Of a stretch of 64,000 nt of DNA, positions 26,799-36,130 are shown piece after piece. The notes beneath the pieces are model-generated. The model saw only the letters and a program-made list of their open reading frames with translations. It made no database searches and was not told the DNA's origin. The stretch is taken from positions 445,610-509,609 of the forward strand of contig NZ_JAIXCQ010000001.1 of assembly GCF_020297055.1 (NCBI RefSeq). Reading direction: 5' to 3'. Positions within the stretch are counted from its first letter, which is position 1. Each line of letters begins with the position of its first letter. The translations under genes were made by a program, and so were the position numbers. This DNA is from Isoptericola luteus (GTDB lineage: Bacteria; Actinomycetota; Actinomycetes; Actinomycetales; Cellulomonadaceae).

Positions 26799-26802
<4 letters not shown>
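25777..26802 (+). CDS. ABC transporter permease (OppC-like)
   Basis: 341 residues. After a cytosolic N-terminus comes LFLRNPKALVGIAIL-type OppC sequence (MFLRNPKALVGIAILAVF), then the OppC hallmark LGTDHTGRDILSQLIVGTR and the EAA loop RRDFVEAARATGERTWRIVL. The stop overlaps the next ATPase start (ATGA). It pairs with the preceding permease. Confidence 0.93.
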
Positions 26803-27827
<1,025 letters not shown>

Positions 27828-27868
27828 GGTCCCCACGCTCTGCGTACGGATCCCCCACATGGAGTCGG

Positions 27869-27880
27869 TAGCGTGACCCC
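27869..27880 (+). promoter_or_regulatory. Leaderless promoter (-10 TAGCGT) of the PAP2 gene
   Basis: TAGCGT ends 6 nt before the GTG at 27881, which has no ribosome site, the same arrangement as for several other genes in this window. Confidence 0.5.
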
Positions 27881-28861
27881 GTGCTCGCCGACACCCGCCC
27901 GCTGCCGTCGTCACTCCCGGACCCGGGGGAGACGGGCGTCGGCGCGCCGATCCTGCCGGTCGGCGGCTGGCGGGACGTGGTGACGCCGCAGCCACGGACC
28001 GCGCCCCGGGTGGTGGCGGGCGTCGTCGCGGTGCTCGCCGCCGTGTCCGTGTGGCTGACCTGGCGCTTCTTCGTGGACACCGCCGCCGGTCAGTCGTTCG
28101 ACGAGCTCGCCTTCGCCGGCGCGTCGTTCGGCCAGGGCCGGCTGTGGCGCGTCGCGGAGCCGGTGCTCGACATCGTCTCGGTGGCGTTCGTCGTGGCCGG
28201 GGTGGGTGCGGCCGTGCTGTTCGCCGTCATGCGCCGCCGGTGGGTGCTCGCGCTGCAGGTCGCGGTGCTGGTGGGGGGCGCGAACGTCACCACGCAGGTG
28301 CTCAAGCACTCCGTGCTGGCGCGCCCCGACCTCATCGAGGGCTGGAACGGCCCGAACACGCTGCCGAGCGGTCACACGACGGTCGCGGCGTCGGTCTCGG
28401 TGGCGCTGCTCCTCGCGACGCCGCGCGCCTGGCGTCCGGTCGTGGCCGTGCTCGGCGTGGCCTACGCCGGAATGACGGGCGTCTCGACGCTCGTGGGGCA
28501 GTGGCACCGGCCGTCCGACGTCGTGGCGGCGCTGCTCGTGGTCCTGGCCTTCGGGGCCGCGGTCTGCGCCTTCACCCCGGCGTCGTCGCTCGACGTGCCC
28601 CGCCGCGAGGGCGCCTCCCTCTCGGCGCCGGCCTCGTACGTGACCGGCGGGCTGCTGCTGCTGGTGTCCGTCGCCGGCGGGGTGTTCTCGACGACGGCGA
28701 TGCTCGGGCTGGTCCGGGGCGCGGACGTGATCCCGTCCGCCCCCGACCTCACGGCCTACGCCGCCGGCTCGCTCGGGGTGCTGTCCGTGACGGGGGCCGT
28801 GTTCGCCGTCCTGCTCGTGCTGCGCCAGCTCACCGCGCGCCCGGCCGCCCCCGCTCGGTAG
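27881..28861 (+). CDS. PAP2-family phosphatase
   Basis: 326 residues, integral membrane. The three phosphatase motifs are KHSVLARPD, PSGHT and GQWHRPSDV, so the catalytic Lys/Arg/His set is present. Six or more membrane segments surround them, with two extra segments after the catalytic core. Such enzymes dephosphorylate undecaprenyl diphosphate or phosphatidyl lipids. The GTG start looks leaderless. It sits between the sugar-uptake operon and topA and seems independent of both. Confidence 0.9.
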   Translation: MLADTRPLPSSLPDPGETGVGAPILPVGGWRDVVTPQPRTAPRVVAGVVAVLAAVSVWLTWRFFVDTAAGQSFDELAFAGASFGQGRLWRVAEPVLDIVSVAFVVAGVGAAVLFAVMRRRWVLALQVAVLVGGANVTTQVLKHSVLARPDLIEGWNGPNTLPSGHTTVAASVSVALLLATPRAWRPVVAVLGVAYAGMTGVSTLVGQWHRPSDVVAALLVVLAFGAAVCAFTPASSLDVPRREGASLSAPASYVTGGLLLLVSVAGGVFSTTAMLGLVRGADVIPSAPDLTAYAAGSLGVLSVTGAVFAVLLVLRQLTARPAAPAR

Positions 28862-28961
28862 AGTTCCGCCGGCTGCCGGGCGCGGGTCATGTCGCGTGGC
28901 ATGTCGTACCGTGACATGACCGGTCCACCGGACGCCTCCCGCACATGGAAAGCAGGAACGG

Positions 28962-31727
28962 ATGCCCCACGCACGAAAGCTCGTGATCGTCGAGTCGCCG
29001 ACGAAGGCTCGCAAGATCCAGGGCTACCTCGGCGACGAGTACGTGGTCGAGGCGAGCGTCGGGCACATCCGCGACCTGCCGCAGCCCTCCGAGCTGCCCG
29101 TCGACATGAAGAAGGGGCCGTACGGCCGGTTCGCGGTCGACGTCGACCACGGCTTCGACCCCTACTACGAGGTCTACGCGGACAAGAAGGCCAAGGTCCG
29201 CGAGCTGAAGAAGGCGCTCAAGGAGTCCGACGAGCTCTACCTCGCCACGGACGAGGACCGCGAGGGCGAGGCCATCGCGTGGCACCTCATCCAGGAGCTC
29301 AAGCCCAAGGTCCCGGTCAAGCGGATGGTGTTCCACGAGATCACCCGCGAGGCCATCCACCGGGCGCTGGAGAACACCCGTGAGCTCGACGGCGACCTCG
29401 TTGACGCGCAGGAGACCCGCCGCATCCTCGACCGCCTCTACGGGTACGAGGTCTCGCCCGTGCTGTGGCGCAAGATCCGCCAGGGGCTCTCGGCCGGGCG
29501 GGTGCAGTCCGTCGCGACGCGGCTGGTCGTGGAGCGGGAGCGCGAGCGCATGGCGTTCGTCGCCGCCGACTACTGGGACGTGTCGGGGTCGTTCGCGCCC
29601 ACGACGGGCGACGACGCGGGCCAGGCGTTCAAGGCGCGCCTGTCCGGTCTCGGCGCGGAGCGCGTGGCCTCGGGCCGTGACTTCGACGACCTCGGCCGCC
29701 TGAAGGTGCGCACCGGCGTGGCGCACCTGGACGAGGCCGCGGCGCGCGCCGTCGTCGCCGGGCTCGCGGACGCGGACTTCGCCGTCCGCTCGCTCGAGAC
29801 CAAGCCGTACTCCCGCAAGCCCGCCGCGCCGTTCACCACCTCCACGATGCAGCAGGAGGCCGGTCGCAAGCTGCGCATGAGCTCGCGGCAGGCGATGCGC
29901 ACCGCGCAGGCGCTGTACGAGAACGGCTACATCACCTACATGCGTACCGACTCGCCGTCGCTGTCCACGGAGGCCACCGACGCCGCCCGCCGGCAGGCCG
30001 CCGAGCTGTACGGCCCCGAGTACGTGCCGGGCGCCCCGCGCCTGTACGCGTCCAAGAACAAGGGGGCGCAGGAGGCGCACGAGGCGATCCGCCCCGCGGG
30101 TGACGCGTTCCGCACCCCGGCGCAGGTGGCCCGCGAAATCTCCGGGGACCAGTTCCGCCTGTACGAGCTCATCTGGAAGCGCACGGTCGCCTCGCAGATG
30201 GCGGACGCCAAGGGGTCGACGGCGTCGGTGCGGCTCGCCGCGCGCCTGACCGACGCCGCCGGCGACCTGGCCGGGCGCGACGCCGTGTTCTCGGCGTCCG
30301 GCACGGTCATCACGTTCCGCGGCTTCCTCGCCGCGTACGAGGAGGGCACCGACGTGACGGAGGACGGCGCGAGCCCGCCGTCGTCGCCGCGGGAGACCCG
30401 CCTGCCGCGGATGGCCGAGGGCGACGCCCTGGACGGCACGGACCTGTCGGCCGAGGGGCACGCGACGACGCCGCCGGCCCGCTACACCGAGGCGTCGCTC
30501 GTCAAGGCGCTCGAGGAGCTCGGCATCGGGCGGCCCTCGACGTACGCCGCGACCATCTCGACCATCCAGGACCGCGGGTACGTGCGCACCAAGGGGCAGG
30601 CGCTGGTGCCCACGTGGCTCGCGTTCGCCGTGGTGAAGCTGCTCGAGGAGCAGTTCCGCTGGCTGGTGGACTACGACTTCACGGCCGAGATGGAGGCCGA
30701 CCTCGACCAGATCGCGGCGGGCGACCGCGACCGCGTCGCGTGGCTGACGCGGTTCTACTTCGGCGACGGCACCGGCGACGCGACCGGCTGGGGCCTGCGT
30801 GACATCGTGCAGAACCTCGGCGAGATCGACCCGGTGGCGATCAACTCGATCGAGATCGGCGAGGGCATCCGCGTGCGCGTGGGGCGCTACGGTCCGTACG
30901 TCGAGGACCTCGCGGCGGAGGTGGCTCAGGGGCAGAACCCGCCCCGCGCCTCGATCCCGGAGGACGTCGCGCCTGACGAGCTCACCGTCGCGGCCGCGCG
31001 CGAGCTGCTCGCCGCCGGCGCGGACGACGGCCGGGTGCTGGGCCGCGACCCGGAGTCCGGGAACGAGATCATCGCGAAGGCCGGCCGGTACGGCCCGTAC
31101 GTCACCGAGGTGCTCGACCTGCCGGAGATCGACCCGAGCCTGTCGGCGGCGGCGCAGAAGAAGGCGAAGGCCGCCCAGCCCAAGCCGCGCACGGGGTCGC
31201 TGCTCAAGTCGATGGCGCTGGACACGGTGACGCTCGACGACGCCCTGAAGATCCTGTCGCTGCCGCGCGTCGTCGGCACGGACCCCGAGTCGGGGGAGCC
31301 GATCACCGCGCAGAACGGCCGCTACGGCCCGTACCTCAAGAAGGGCACGGACTCGCGCACCATCGCGTCGGAGGAGCAGCTCTTCAGCATCACGCTCGAC
31401 GAGGCGCTGAAGATCTACGCCGAGCCGAAGCGCGGGCGCGGTGCGCGTGCGGCGACCCCGCCGCTGCGCGAGCTCGGCGAAGACCCCACCAGCGGCAAGC
31501 CGATCGTGGTCAAGGACGGGCGGTTCGGCGCCTACGTCACCGACGGCGAGACGAACCGGACGCTGCCGCGCGACGTGACGCCCGAGTCCATCACCGCGGA
31601 GCGCGCCGTCGAGCTGCTCGCCGAGAAGCGGGCGGCCGGGCCGGCCAAGAAGCGCCGCACGACGTCGACCGCGAAGAAGCCCGCGGCCAAGAAGCCGGCG
31701 GCGAAGAAGCCCACGACCAAGAAGTAG
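28962..31727 (+). CDS. topA: DNA topoisomerase I
   Basis: 921 residues. The Toprim domain begins KLVIVESPTKARKIQGYL and has the acidic motif ATDEDREGEAIAWH. The catalytic Tyr326 is in YITYMRTDSPSLS. Instead of zinc fingers, the C-terminal part has actinobacterial Topo_C repeats (for example GRYGPYV at several positions) and ends in a Lys/Ala/Pro tail (KKPAAKKPAAKKPTTKK) that increases DNA binding and processivity. It relaxes negative supercoils. The ATG follows GCAGGAAC. The tail length is normal for actinobacterial TopA. Confidence 0.97.
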   Translation: MPHARKLVIVESPTKARKIQGYLGDEYVVEASVGHIRDLPQPSELPVDMKKGPYGRFAVDVDHGFDPYYEVYADKKAKVRELKKALKESDELYLATDEDREGEAIAWHLIQELKPKVPVKRMVFHEITREAIHRALENTRELDGDLVDAQETRRILDRLYGYEVSPVLWRKIRQGLSAGRVQSVATRLVVERERERMAFVAADYWDVSGSFAPTTGDDAGQAFKARLSGLGAERVASGRDFDDLGRLKVRTGVAHLDEAAARAVVAGLADADFAVRSLETKPYSRKPAAPFTTSTMQQEAGRKLRMSSRQAMRTAQALYENGYITYMRTDSPSLSTEATDAARRQAAELYGPEYVPGAPRLYASKNKGAQEAHEAIRPAGDAFRTPAQVAREISGDQFRLYELIWKRTVASQMADAKGSTASVRLAARLTDAAGDLAGRDAVFSASGTVITFRGFLAAYEEGTDVTEDGASPPSSPRETRLPRMAEGDALDGTDLSAEGHATTPPARYTEASLVKALEELGIGRPSTYAATISTIQDRGYVRTKGQALVPTWLAFAVVKLLEEQFRWLVDYDFTAEMEADLDQIAAGDRDRVAWLTRFYFGDGTGDATGWGLRDIVQNLGEIDPVAINSIEIGEGIRVRVGRYGPYVEDLAAEVAQGQNPPRASIPEDVAPDELTVAAARELLAAGADDGRVLGRDPESGNEIIAKAGRYGPYVTEVLDLPEIDPSLSAAAQKKAKAAQPKPRTGSLLKSMALDTVTLDDALKILSLPRVVGTDPESGEPITAQNGRYGPYLKKGTDSRTIASEEQLFSITLDEALKIYAEPKRGRGARAATPPLRELGEDPTSGKPIVVKDGRFGAYVTDGETNRTLPRDVTPESITAERAVELLAEKRAAGPAKKRRTTSTAKKPAAKKPAAKKPTTKK

Positions 31728-31738
31728 GGCCGGGGGGG

Positions 31739-31942
31739 TCAGTCGCGGTCGACGAGGTACGTGTGCCCGTCCGACCGGGTGACGCGCTGCAGCCGCTGGT
31801 GCAGGGCGGCCTCCTTGGCGAGGTCGGCCTCGCTCGGCGGCCGCGGCGCGTCGCGCTTGATCGAGGCCGGGCCGAAGACGTGCAGCAGGCTCTCGGTGGC
31901 GCGCATGCCCCAGGTCCGGTCGTCGTCCTTGCGTCGCGCCAC
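31739..31942 (-). CDS. Small conserved hypothetical protein (67 residues)
   Basis: A basic, soluble protein: ARRKDDDRTWGMRATESLLH, then FGPASIKRDAPRPPSEAD and a C-terminal HTYLVDRD. The GTG start has a GAGGAGC ribosome site. It diverges from the MarR-type gene across a short region with a palindrome, so the regulator may control it. No function is recognised; an OhrR-like regulator would normally sit next to an ohr peroxidase, which this is not. Confidence 0.7.
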   Translation of the reverse strand: MARRKDDDRTWGMRATESLLHVFGPASIKRDAPRPPSEADLAKEAALHQRLQRVTRSDGHTYLVDRD

Positions 31943-31967
31943 GGGAGCTCCTCGGTCGGGCCGTTGC

Positions 31968-31997
31968 TTGGTGCACCAACCATAACCTGCGTACCCT
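31968..31997. promoter_or_regulatory. Palindrome and leaderless -10 at the MarR gene
   Basis: TTGGTGCACCAA (31968-31979) is a perfect 12-bp palindrome between divergent genes. TACCCT (31992-31997) is a -10 exactly 6 nt before the MarR start, so the palindrome sits about where the -35 would be and could mediate autorepression. Confidence 0.6.
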
Positions 31998-32003
31998 GGG
32001 CGG

Positions 32004-32513
32004 ATGGACCTGCTCGCCGACCCGCTGCGTCTCGAGGCGCAGGTCTGCTTCTCCCTCTCGGCGGCCGCCCGAGCGATGGTGTCGCTGTACCGCCCGGTGC
32101 TGGAGCCGCTCGGCCTGACCCACCCCCAGTACCTCGTGATGCTGGGCCTGTGGCAGGACGACAGGGCGGGGCGCGTCACGACCGTCACCGCGCTGGCCGG
32201 CGACCTGCTGCTCGACCCCGGCACACTCTCGCCCCTGCTCACGCGGCTCCAGACCCAGGGGCTCCTGGACCGCCGGCGGGCGACGGCGGACGGCCGCGTC
32301 GTCGAGCTGCACCTGACCGACGCGGGGCGCCGGCTGCGCGCCAAGGCCGAGAGGGTGCCCGCCGCCGTCGTGGCCGCGAGCGGCCTGACCCTCGAGGAGC
32401 TGGAGCGGGCCCGGCTCACCGCCGAACGCGTGATCGCGGCGGCCCACCCCCGCCCGGCCCCCACCCCCGACGCTGCTCCCGCCCCCGACGCTGCTCCCGC
32501 CCCATCGCTGTGA
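32004..32513 (+). CDS. MarR-family regulator, OhrR-like
   Basis: 169 residues. The N-terminus VCFSLSAAARAMVSLYRP matches OhrR, whose peroxide-sensing Cys lies at this place (Cys15 here). The winged helix includes LEPLGLTHPQYLVMLGLWQ, LLLDPGTLSPLLTRLQTQGL and the wing RRATADGRVVELHLT. The C-terminus has an added low-complexity APTPDAAPAPDAAPAP tail. It is probably an organic-peroxide-sensing repressor; no ohr gene is present nearby. The gene appears leaderless. Confidence 0.88.
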   Translation: MDLLADPLRLEAQVCFSLSAAARAMVSLYRPVLEPLGLTHPQYLVMLGLWQDDRAGRVTTVTALAGDLLLDPGTLSPLLTRLQTQGLLDRRRATADGRVVELHLTDAGRRLRAKAERVPAAVVAASGLTLEELERARLTAERVIAAAHPRPAPTPDAAPAPDAAPAPSL

Positions 32514-32523
32514 GCGGGCGTTT

Positions 32524-32540
32524 GGCCCCCTCGGGGGGCC
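32524..32540 (+). terminator. GC hairpin after the MarR gene
   Basis: GGCCCCC and GGGGGCC form a 7-bp stem with a 3-nt loop (TCG), 10 bp after the MarR stop. It lacks a U tract but is a plausible terminator. Confidence 0.45.
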
Positions 32541-32554
32541 GTCACCGGGCCATT

Positions 32555-32564
32555 TGAGCGCTCA
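32555..32564. promoter_or_regulatory. LacI-type palindrome upstream of the oxidoreductase gene
   Basis: TGAGCGCTCA is a perfect 10-bp palindrome within TTTGAGCGCTCACAA, close to the GAGCGCTC core of many LacI/GalR operators. It lies about 25 bp upstream of a leaderless -10 (TACGGT, 32588-32593) for the following gene. The cognate regulator is not in the window. Confidence 0.45.
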
Positions 32565-32587
32565 CAACGGACGAGGGGGGTGGCGGG

Positions 32588-32600
32588 TACGGTTGCGCGC
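32588..32600 (+). promoter_or_regulatory. Leaderless promoter (-10 TACGGT) of the oxidoreductase gene
   Basis: TACGGT ends 7 nt before the ATG at 32601, with no ribosome site between. Confidence 0.45.
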
Positions 32601-33662
32601 ATGAGCGACGCCACCCCCACCGCCTTCGCCCCCCGCCTCTCCGCCGCGGACCTCGCCGGCACCGTGCCGAGCCTCACCGACGCCCCGCCCGTGCGCTGGG
32701 GCATCCTCGGCGCCGGCTGGATCGCGGAGTCGTTCACCGACGGCATGCACGAGCACACGGCCTCGCGCGTCGTCGCGGTCGGGTCGCGCGACGTCGCCAA
32801 GGCGCAGTACTTCGCGGACGCCCACGCGCCGGGGGCGCGGGCGCACGGCTCCTACGCGGACCTGGTCGCCGACGACGAGGTCGACGTCGTCTACGTCGCG
32901 ACGCCGCACTCGCACCACCTGGAGCACGCGCTCCTCGCGATCCGGGCCGGCAAGCACGTGCTCGTGGAGAAGGCCTTCACGCGCAACGAGGCCGAGGCGC
33001 GCGAGGTGCTGGCCGCCGCCGCCGAGGCCGGCGTCTTCGTCATGGAGGCCATGTGGACGCGGTTCCTGCCGCACGTGGCGGCGCTGCGCGGCGTCATCGC
33101 CCGCGGCGAGATCGGTGAGGTCGTCAACGTCAGCGCCGACCACGGTCAGCTCTTCGCCTACGACCCCGCGCACCGGCTGTACGCGCCCGAGCTCGCGGGC
33201 GGCGCGCTGCTCGACCTCGGGGTGTACCCGCTGTCGTTCGCGTACGACCTGCTCGGCCTGCCCGAGTCGGTCACCGCGGTCGGCTCGCTGACCGAGTCCG
33301 GCGTCGACGGGCAGATCAGCATCGTCCTCGGCTACGCCGGCGGGGCCCAGGCCACGCTGTCCACCACGCTCTGGTCGCGCACCGCCACCACCGCGGTCAT
33401 CTCGGGCACGAAGGGTCGCATCGAGGTGGACGGCGCGTTCTACGGGCCCACGTCGTTCCGCGTCGTGCGCAACGACGGCGAGCGCTGGACGTACGACGGC
33501 TTCCGCGGCGAGGGCAAGCAGTACGAGGCCGCCGAGGTCGCCCGGCAGGTCGCCGCGGGCCGCACCGAGAGCCCGCGCCAGACGTGGCAGGACACGCTCG
33601 AGGTCATGGGCCTGCTCGACGAGGTGCGCCGCCAGGTGGGCGTCGCCTACCCCGGCGAGTGA
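32601..33662 (+). CDS. Gfo/Idh/MocA-family oxidoreductase
   Basis: 353 residues. NAD(P)-binding Rossmann motif GILGAGWIAESF at about 39-50, then VYVATPHSHHLEHALLAIRA and HVLVEKAFTRN, where the Lys of EKA is the family's catalytic Lys (usually EKP). The C-terminal sheet domain starts around TRFLPHVAALRG and contains GGGALLDLG-like GGALLDLGVYPLSFAYDLLG. Such enzymes oxidise sugars, inositols or their dihydrodiols. The upstream LacI-type palindrome supports a role in sugar metabolism. Confidence 0.9.
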   Translation: MSDATPTAFAPRLSAADLAGTVPSLTDAPPVRWGILGAGWIAESFTDGMHEHTASRVVAVGSRDVAKAQYFADAHAPGARAHGSYADLVADDEVDVVYVATPHSHHLEHALLAIRAGKHVLVEKAFTRNEAEAREVLAAAAEAGVFVMEAMWTRFLPHVAALRGVIARGEIGEVVNVSADHGQLFAYDPAHRLYAPELAGGALLDLGVYPLSFAYDLLGLPESVTAVGSLTESGVDGQISIVLGYAGGAQATLSTTLWSRTATTAVISGTKGRIEVDGAFYGPTSFRVVRNDGERWTYDGFRGEGKQYEAAEVARQVAAGRTESPRQTWQDTLEVMGLLDEVRRQVGVAYPGE

Positions 33663-33668
33663 CCGGCA

Positions 33669-33708
33669 GGGCGCCGGCGGCTTCGCGTCAGCGAACCAGC
33701 CGGCGCCC
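33669..33708. terminator. Bidirectional hairpin between convergent genes
   Basis: GGGCGCCGGC (33669-33678) pairs with GCCGGCGCCC (33699-33708), and inside them TTCGC and GCGAA extend the stem around loop GTCA. It follows the oxidoreductase stop and includes the end of the converging PPOX gene. Confidence 0.75.
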
Positions 33709-34110
33709 GCTGACCTCGGTCGGGGTGATCCGCACCCACCGGTTCTTGCCGTCCGCGAGGAAGCTGTGCAGGCCGGTGGCCTCTGCGGCCGCCAGGTCGG
33801 CGTCGTGCTCGAGGATCTCGGCGATGCCCTTGAGGACCACGCTGTACGCGACCTCGGCGCCCCACTGGTCGGCCTCGAACGCCACCTTCGAGTTCACCGC
33901 GAGCTCGACGAGCTTCGAGCCGGGCCGGGTGCGCAGGTAGATCTGGCGGTCCGCCACCGCGAAGCTGACGGGGAAGATCTCCGCCTCCCCGCCGGCCGCC
34001 GTCGCGAGCCGGCCGATCGGCTGGAGGTCCAGGAACTCCCAGCACTCGTCCGTGGTGAGCTCGGTGGTGGCGGGGCCGTGGTGATCTGTCGGTGCTGGCT
34101 GGTCGGACAC
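33688..34110 (-). CDS. Pyridoxamine 5'-phosphate oxidase-family flavin-binding protein
   Basis: 140 residues with the split-barrel fold: LTTDECWEFLDLQPIGRLAT at the N-terminus, EIFPVSFAVADRQIYLRTRP (flavin-binding strand) and KVAFEADQW. These match actinobacterial F420- or FMN-binding split-barrel proteins of the PPOX class. The enzyme reaction is unknown; many relatives are F420 or FMN reductases. The GTG start is preceded by TGGAGGC. It diverges from tmk across 100 bp. Confidence 0.85.
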   Translation of the reverse strand: MSDQPAPTDHHGPATTELTTDECWEFLDLQPIGRLATAAGGEAEIFPVSFAVADRQIYLRTRPGSKLVELAVNSKVAFEADQWGAEVAYSVVLKGIAEILEHDADLAAAEATGLHSFLADGKNRWVRITPTEVSGRRLVR

Positions 34111-34197
34111 GGTGCCTCCAAGGGTGCGGCGTGTCCTCCCATCGTGCCCCCGACCGGTGCGAAGCGCCTACGCCACGGGTGTGGAGGTGGTCACGGT

Positions 34198-34209
34198 TAG
34201 TGTGTCCGC
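34198..34209 (+). promoter_or_regulatory. Leaderless promoter (-10 TAGTGT) of tmk
   Basis: TAGTGT ends 6 nt before the tmk GTG at 34210 and no ribosome site is present. Confidence 0.5.
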
Positions 34210-34881
34210 GTGAGCAACGCATCCGGGTACTTCGTCTCGTTCGAGGGTGGCGACGGCGTCGGCAAGTCGACGCACGTGCGCCTGCTCGGGCGGTGGCTCG
34301 GCGAGGTCACGGGGCGCGAGGTCGTGACCACGCGCGAGCCGGGCGGCACCGCCCTCGGGGCGCAGCTGCGGCAGGCCGTGCTGCACGGGGAAGACATGGA
34401 CCCGCGCGCGGAGGCGCTGCTGTACGCCGCCGACCGCGCCCACCACGTCGCCACGGTGGTCCGCCCGGCGCTGGAGCGCGGCGCGGTCGTCGTCACGGAC
34501 CGGTACCTCGACTCGTCGGTCGCCTACCAGTCGGGGGGGCGCGAGCTCTCGGAGGACGAGGTGGAGGGCCTGTCCTTGTGGGCGACGGAGGGCCTGCTGC
34601 CGGACGTGACGGTGCTGCTCGACCTCGACCCCGAGGTCGCGGCACGGCGCCTGTCGGGGGCGCCCGACCGGCTCGAGCGCGCCGGCTCCGACTTCCACGA
34701 GCGCACCCGCGACGTGTTCCTGCGCCGCGCCGCCGCGGACCCGGGGCGCTGGCTGATCGTCGACGCGTCGCCGTCGATCGACGACATCCAGGCGCAGATC
34801 CGGGTGGACCTCGCCGCCCGGCTGGACCTGACGCCCGTGGTCGACGAGGCCGTGCGGTCCGCGGGCGAGGTGCAGGCATGA
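34210..34881 (+). CDS. tmk: Thymidylate kinase
   Basis: 223 residues; phosphorylates dTMP to dTDP. P-loop FEGGDGVGKST at residues 11-21, the DRY motif TDRYLDSSVAYQSGGREL, and EPGGT are all present. The lid region carries LSGAPDRLERAGSDFHER. The GTG start appears leaderless. Its stop overlaps the holB start (ATGA); the tmk-holB pair is a standard bacterial arrangement that ties nucleotide supply to the replicase. Confidence 0.96.
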   Translation: MSNASGYFVSFEGGDGVGKSTHVRLLGRWLGEVTGREVVTTREPGGTALGAQLRQAVLHGEDMDPRAEALLYAADRAHHVATVVRPALERGAVVVTDRYLDSSVAYQSGGRELSEDEVEGLSLWATEGLLPDVTVLLDLDPEVAARRLSGAPDRLERAGSDFHERTRDVFLRRAAADPGRWLIVDASPSIDDIQAQIRVDLAARLDLTPVVDEAVRSAGEVQA

Positions 34882-36029
34882 GCGTCTGGGACGACGTCGT
34901 CGGCCAGCCGGACGCCGTCGCGACCCTGCGCCGGGCCGCGACCGACCCGGCCGCGATGACGCACGCCTGGCTCGTCACCGGCCCGCCCGGGTCGGGGCGG
35001 TCCGTCGCCGCGCGGGCGTTCGCCGCCGCGCTGCAGTGCACCGGCTCCGGCGGCGTGACCGGCGGGTGCGGCCGGTGCCTGGCGTGCACCACGACGCTCG
35101 CCGGCACGCACCCCGACCTCACGGTCGTGGCGACGGACAAGGTGGTCATCGCGATCGAGGAGGTGCGGAGCCTCATCATGACGGCCGCGCGCACGCCGTC
35201 GACGGGCCGGTACCGCGTGATCGTCGTCGAGGACGCCGACCGCATGGCCGAGCGCACCACGAACGTGCTGCTCAAGGCGATCGAGGAGCCGCCGCCGCAC
35301 ACGGTGTGGGTGCTGTGCGCGCCGAGCGCCCAGGACGTGCTGCCCACGATCCGGTCCCGCTGCCGCGGCGTCGTGCTGCGCGTGCCGCCCGCGCCGGACG
35401 TGGCCGACCTGCTGGTGCGGCGCGACGGCATCGACGCGGACGTGGCGCTCGCCGCCGCCCGTGCGGCGCAGTCGCACGTGGGGCTGGCCCGCCGTCTCGC
35501 GCGCGACCCGGAGGCGCGCGAGCGCCGCGGCGCGGTGCTGGAGATCGCGCAGCGCATCCGCGGCGTGGGGGACGCCGTGCTCGCCGCGGGCGAGCTGGTG
35601 GAGGTGTCGAAGGCCGAGGCGACGTCCGCGACGGCCGAGCGGGACGCCGTCGAGCGGGCCGAGCTCATGCGCGGCCTCGGGGTGCAGGAGGGGGACACGC
35701 TGCCGCCCCGCCTGCGCTCGCAGGTCAAGCAGCTCGAGGACGACCAGAAGCGTCGCGCGACCCGCCGCCAGCGCGACGTGCTCGACCGTTCCATGGTCGA
35801 CCTGCTCTCGCTGTACCGCGACGTCCTCGTGGTCCAGCTCGGCGCCACCGTGGACCTGGTCAACGTCGAGCACGCGGCGGCCGTGCGTACCCTGGCCGCG
35901 GACTCGACACCCGAGCAGACCATCCGCCGGATGGACGCGATCGGCGTCGCGCGGGAGCGGCTGGAGGGCAACGTGGCGCCGCTGCTCGCCGTGGAGGCGA
36001 TGACGGTCGCGCTGCGTCCGCAGGGCTGA
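34878..36029 (+). CDS. holB: DNA polymerase III subunit delta-prime
   Basis: 383 residues; clamp-loader stator subunit. It starts VWDDVVGQPDAVATLRRAA. The P-loop is degenerate (GPPGSGRSVAA, Arg for Lys), as expected for delta-prime, which does not hydrolyse ATP. A zinc module is seen as C-x9-C-GR-C-LA-C (CTGSGGVTGG then CGRCLAC), and the SRC motif reads IRSRCRGVVLR. An additional actinobacterial C-terminal helical domain completes it. Translationally coupled to tmk. Confidence 0.94.
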   Translation: MSVWDDVVGQPDAVATLRRAATDPAAMTHAWLVTGPPGSGRSVAARAFAAALQCTGSGGVTGGCGRCLACTTTLAGTHPDLTVVATDKVVIAIEEVRSLIMTAARTPSTGRYRVIVVEDADRMAERTTNVLLKAIEEPPPHTVWVLCAPSAQDVLPTIRSRCRGVVLRVPPAPDVADLLVRRDGIDADVALAAARAAQSHVGLARRLARDPEARERRGAVLEIAQRIRGVGDAVLAAGELVEVSKAEATSATAERDAVERAELMRGLGVQEGDTLPPRLRSQVKQLEDDQKRRATRRQRDVLDRSMVDLLSLYRDVLVVQLGATVDLVNVEHAAAVRTLAADSTPEQTIRRMDAIGVARERLEGNVAPLLAVEAMTVALRPQG

Positions 36030-36130
36030 AACCGTTCGCCACGCGGGCGATAGTTGCCTGATCACCCCGCTTTGCCCTGAGATGGACCCCGGACGGTGGC
36101 CCACCGGGGCGCCAACGGACGAAATGGGGT

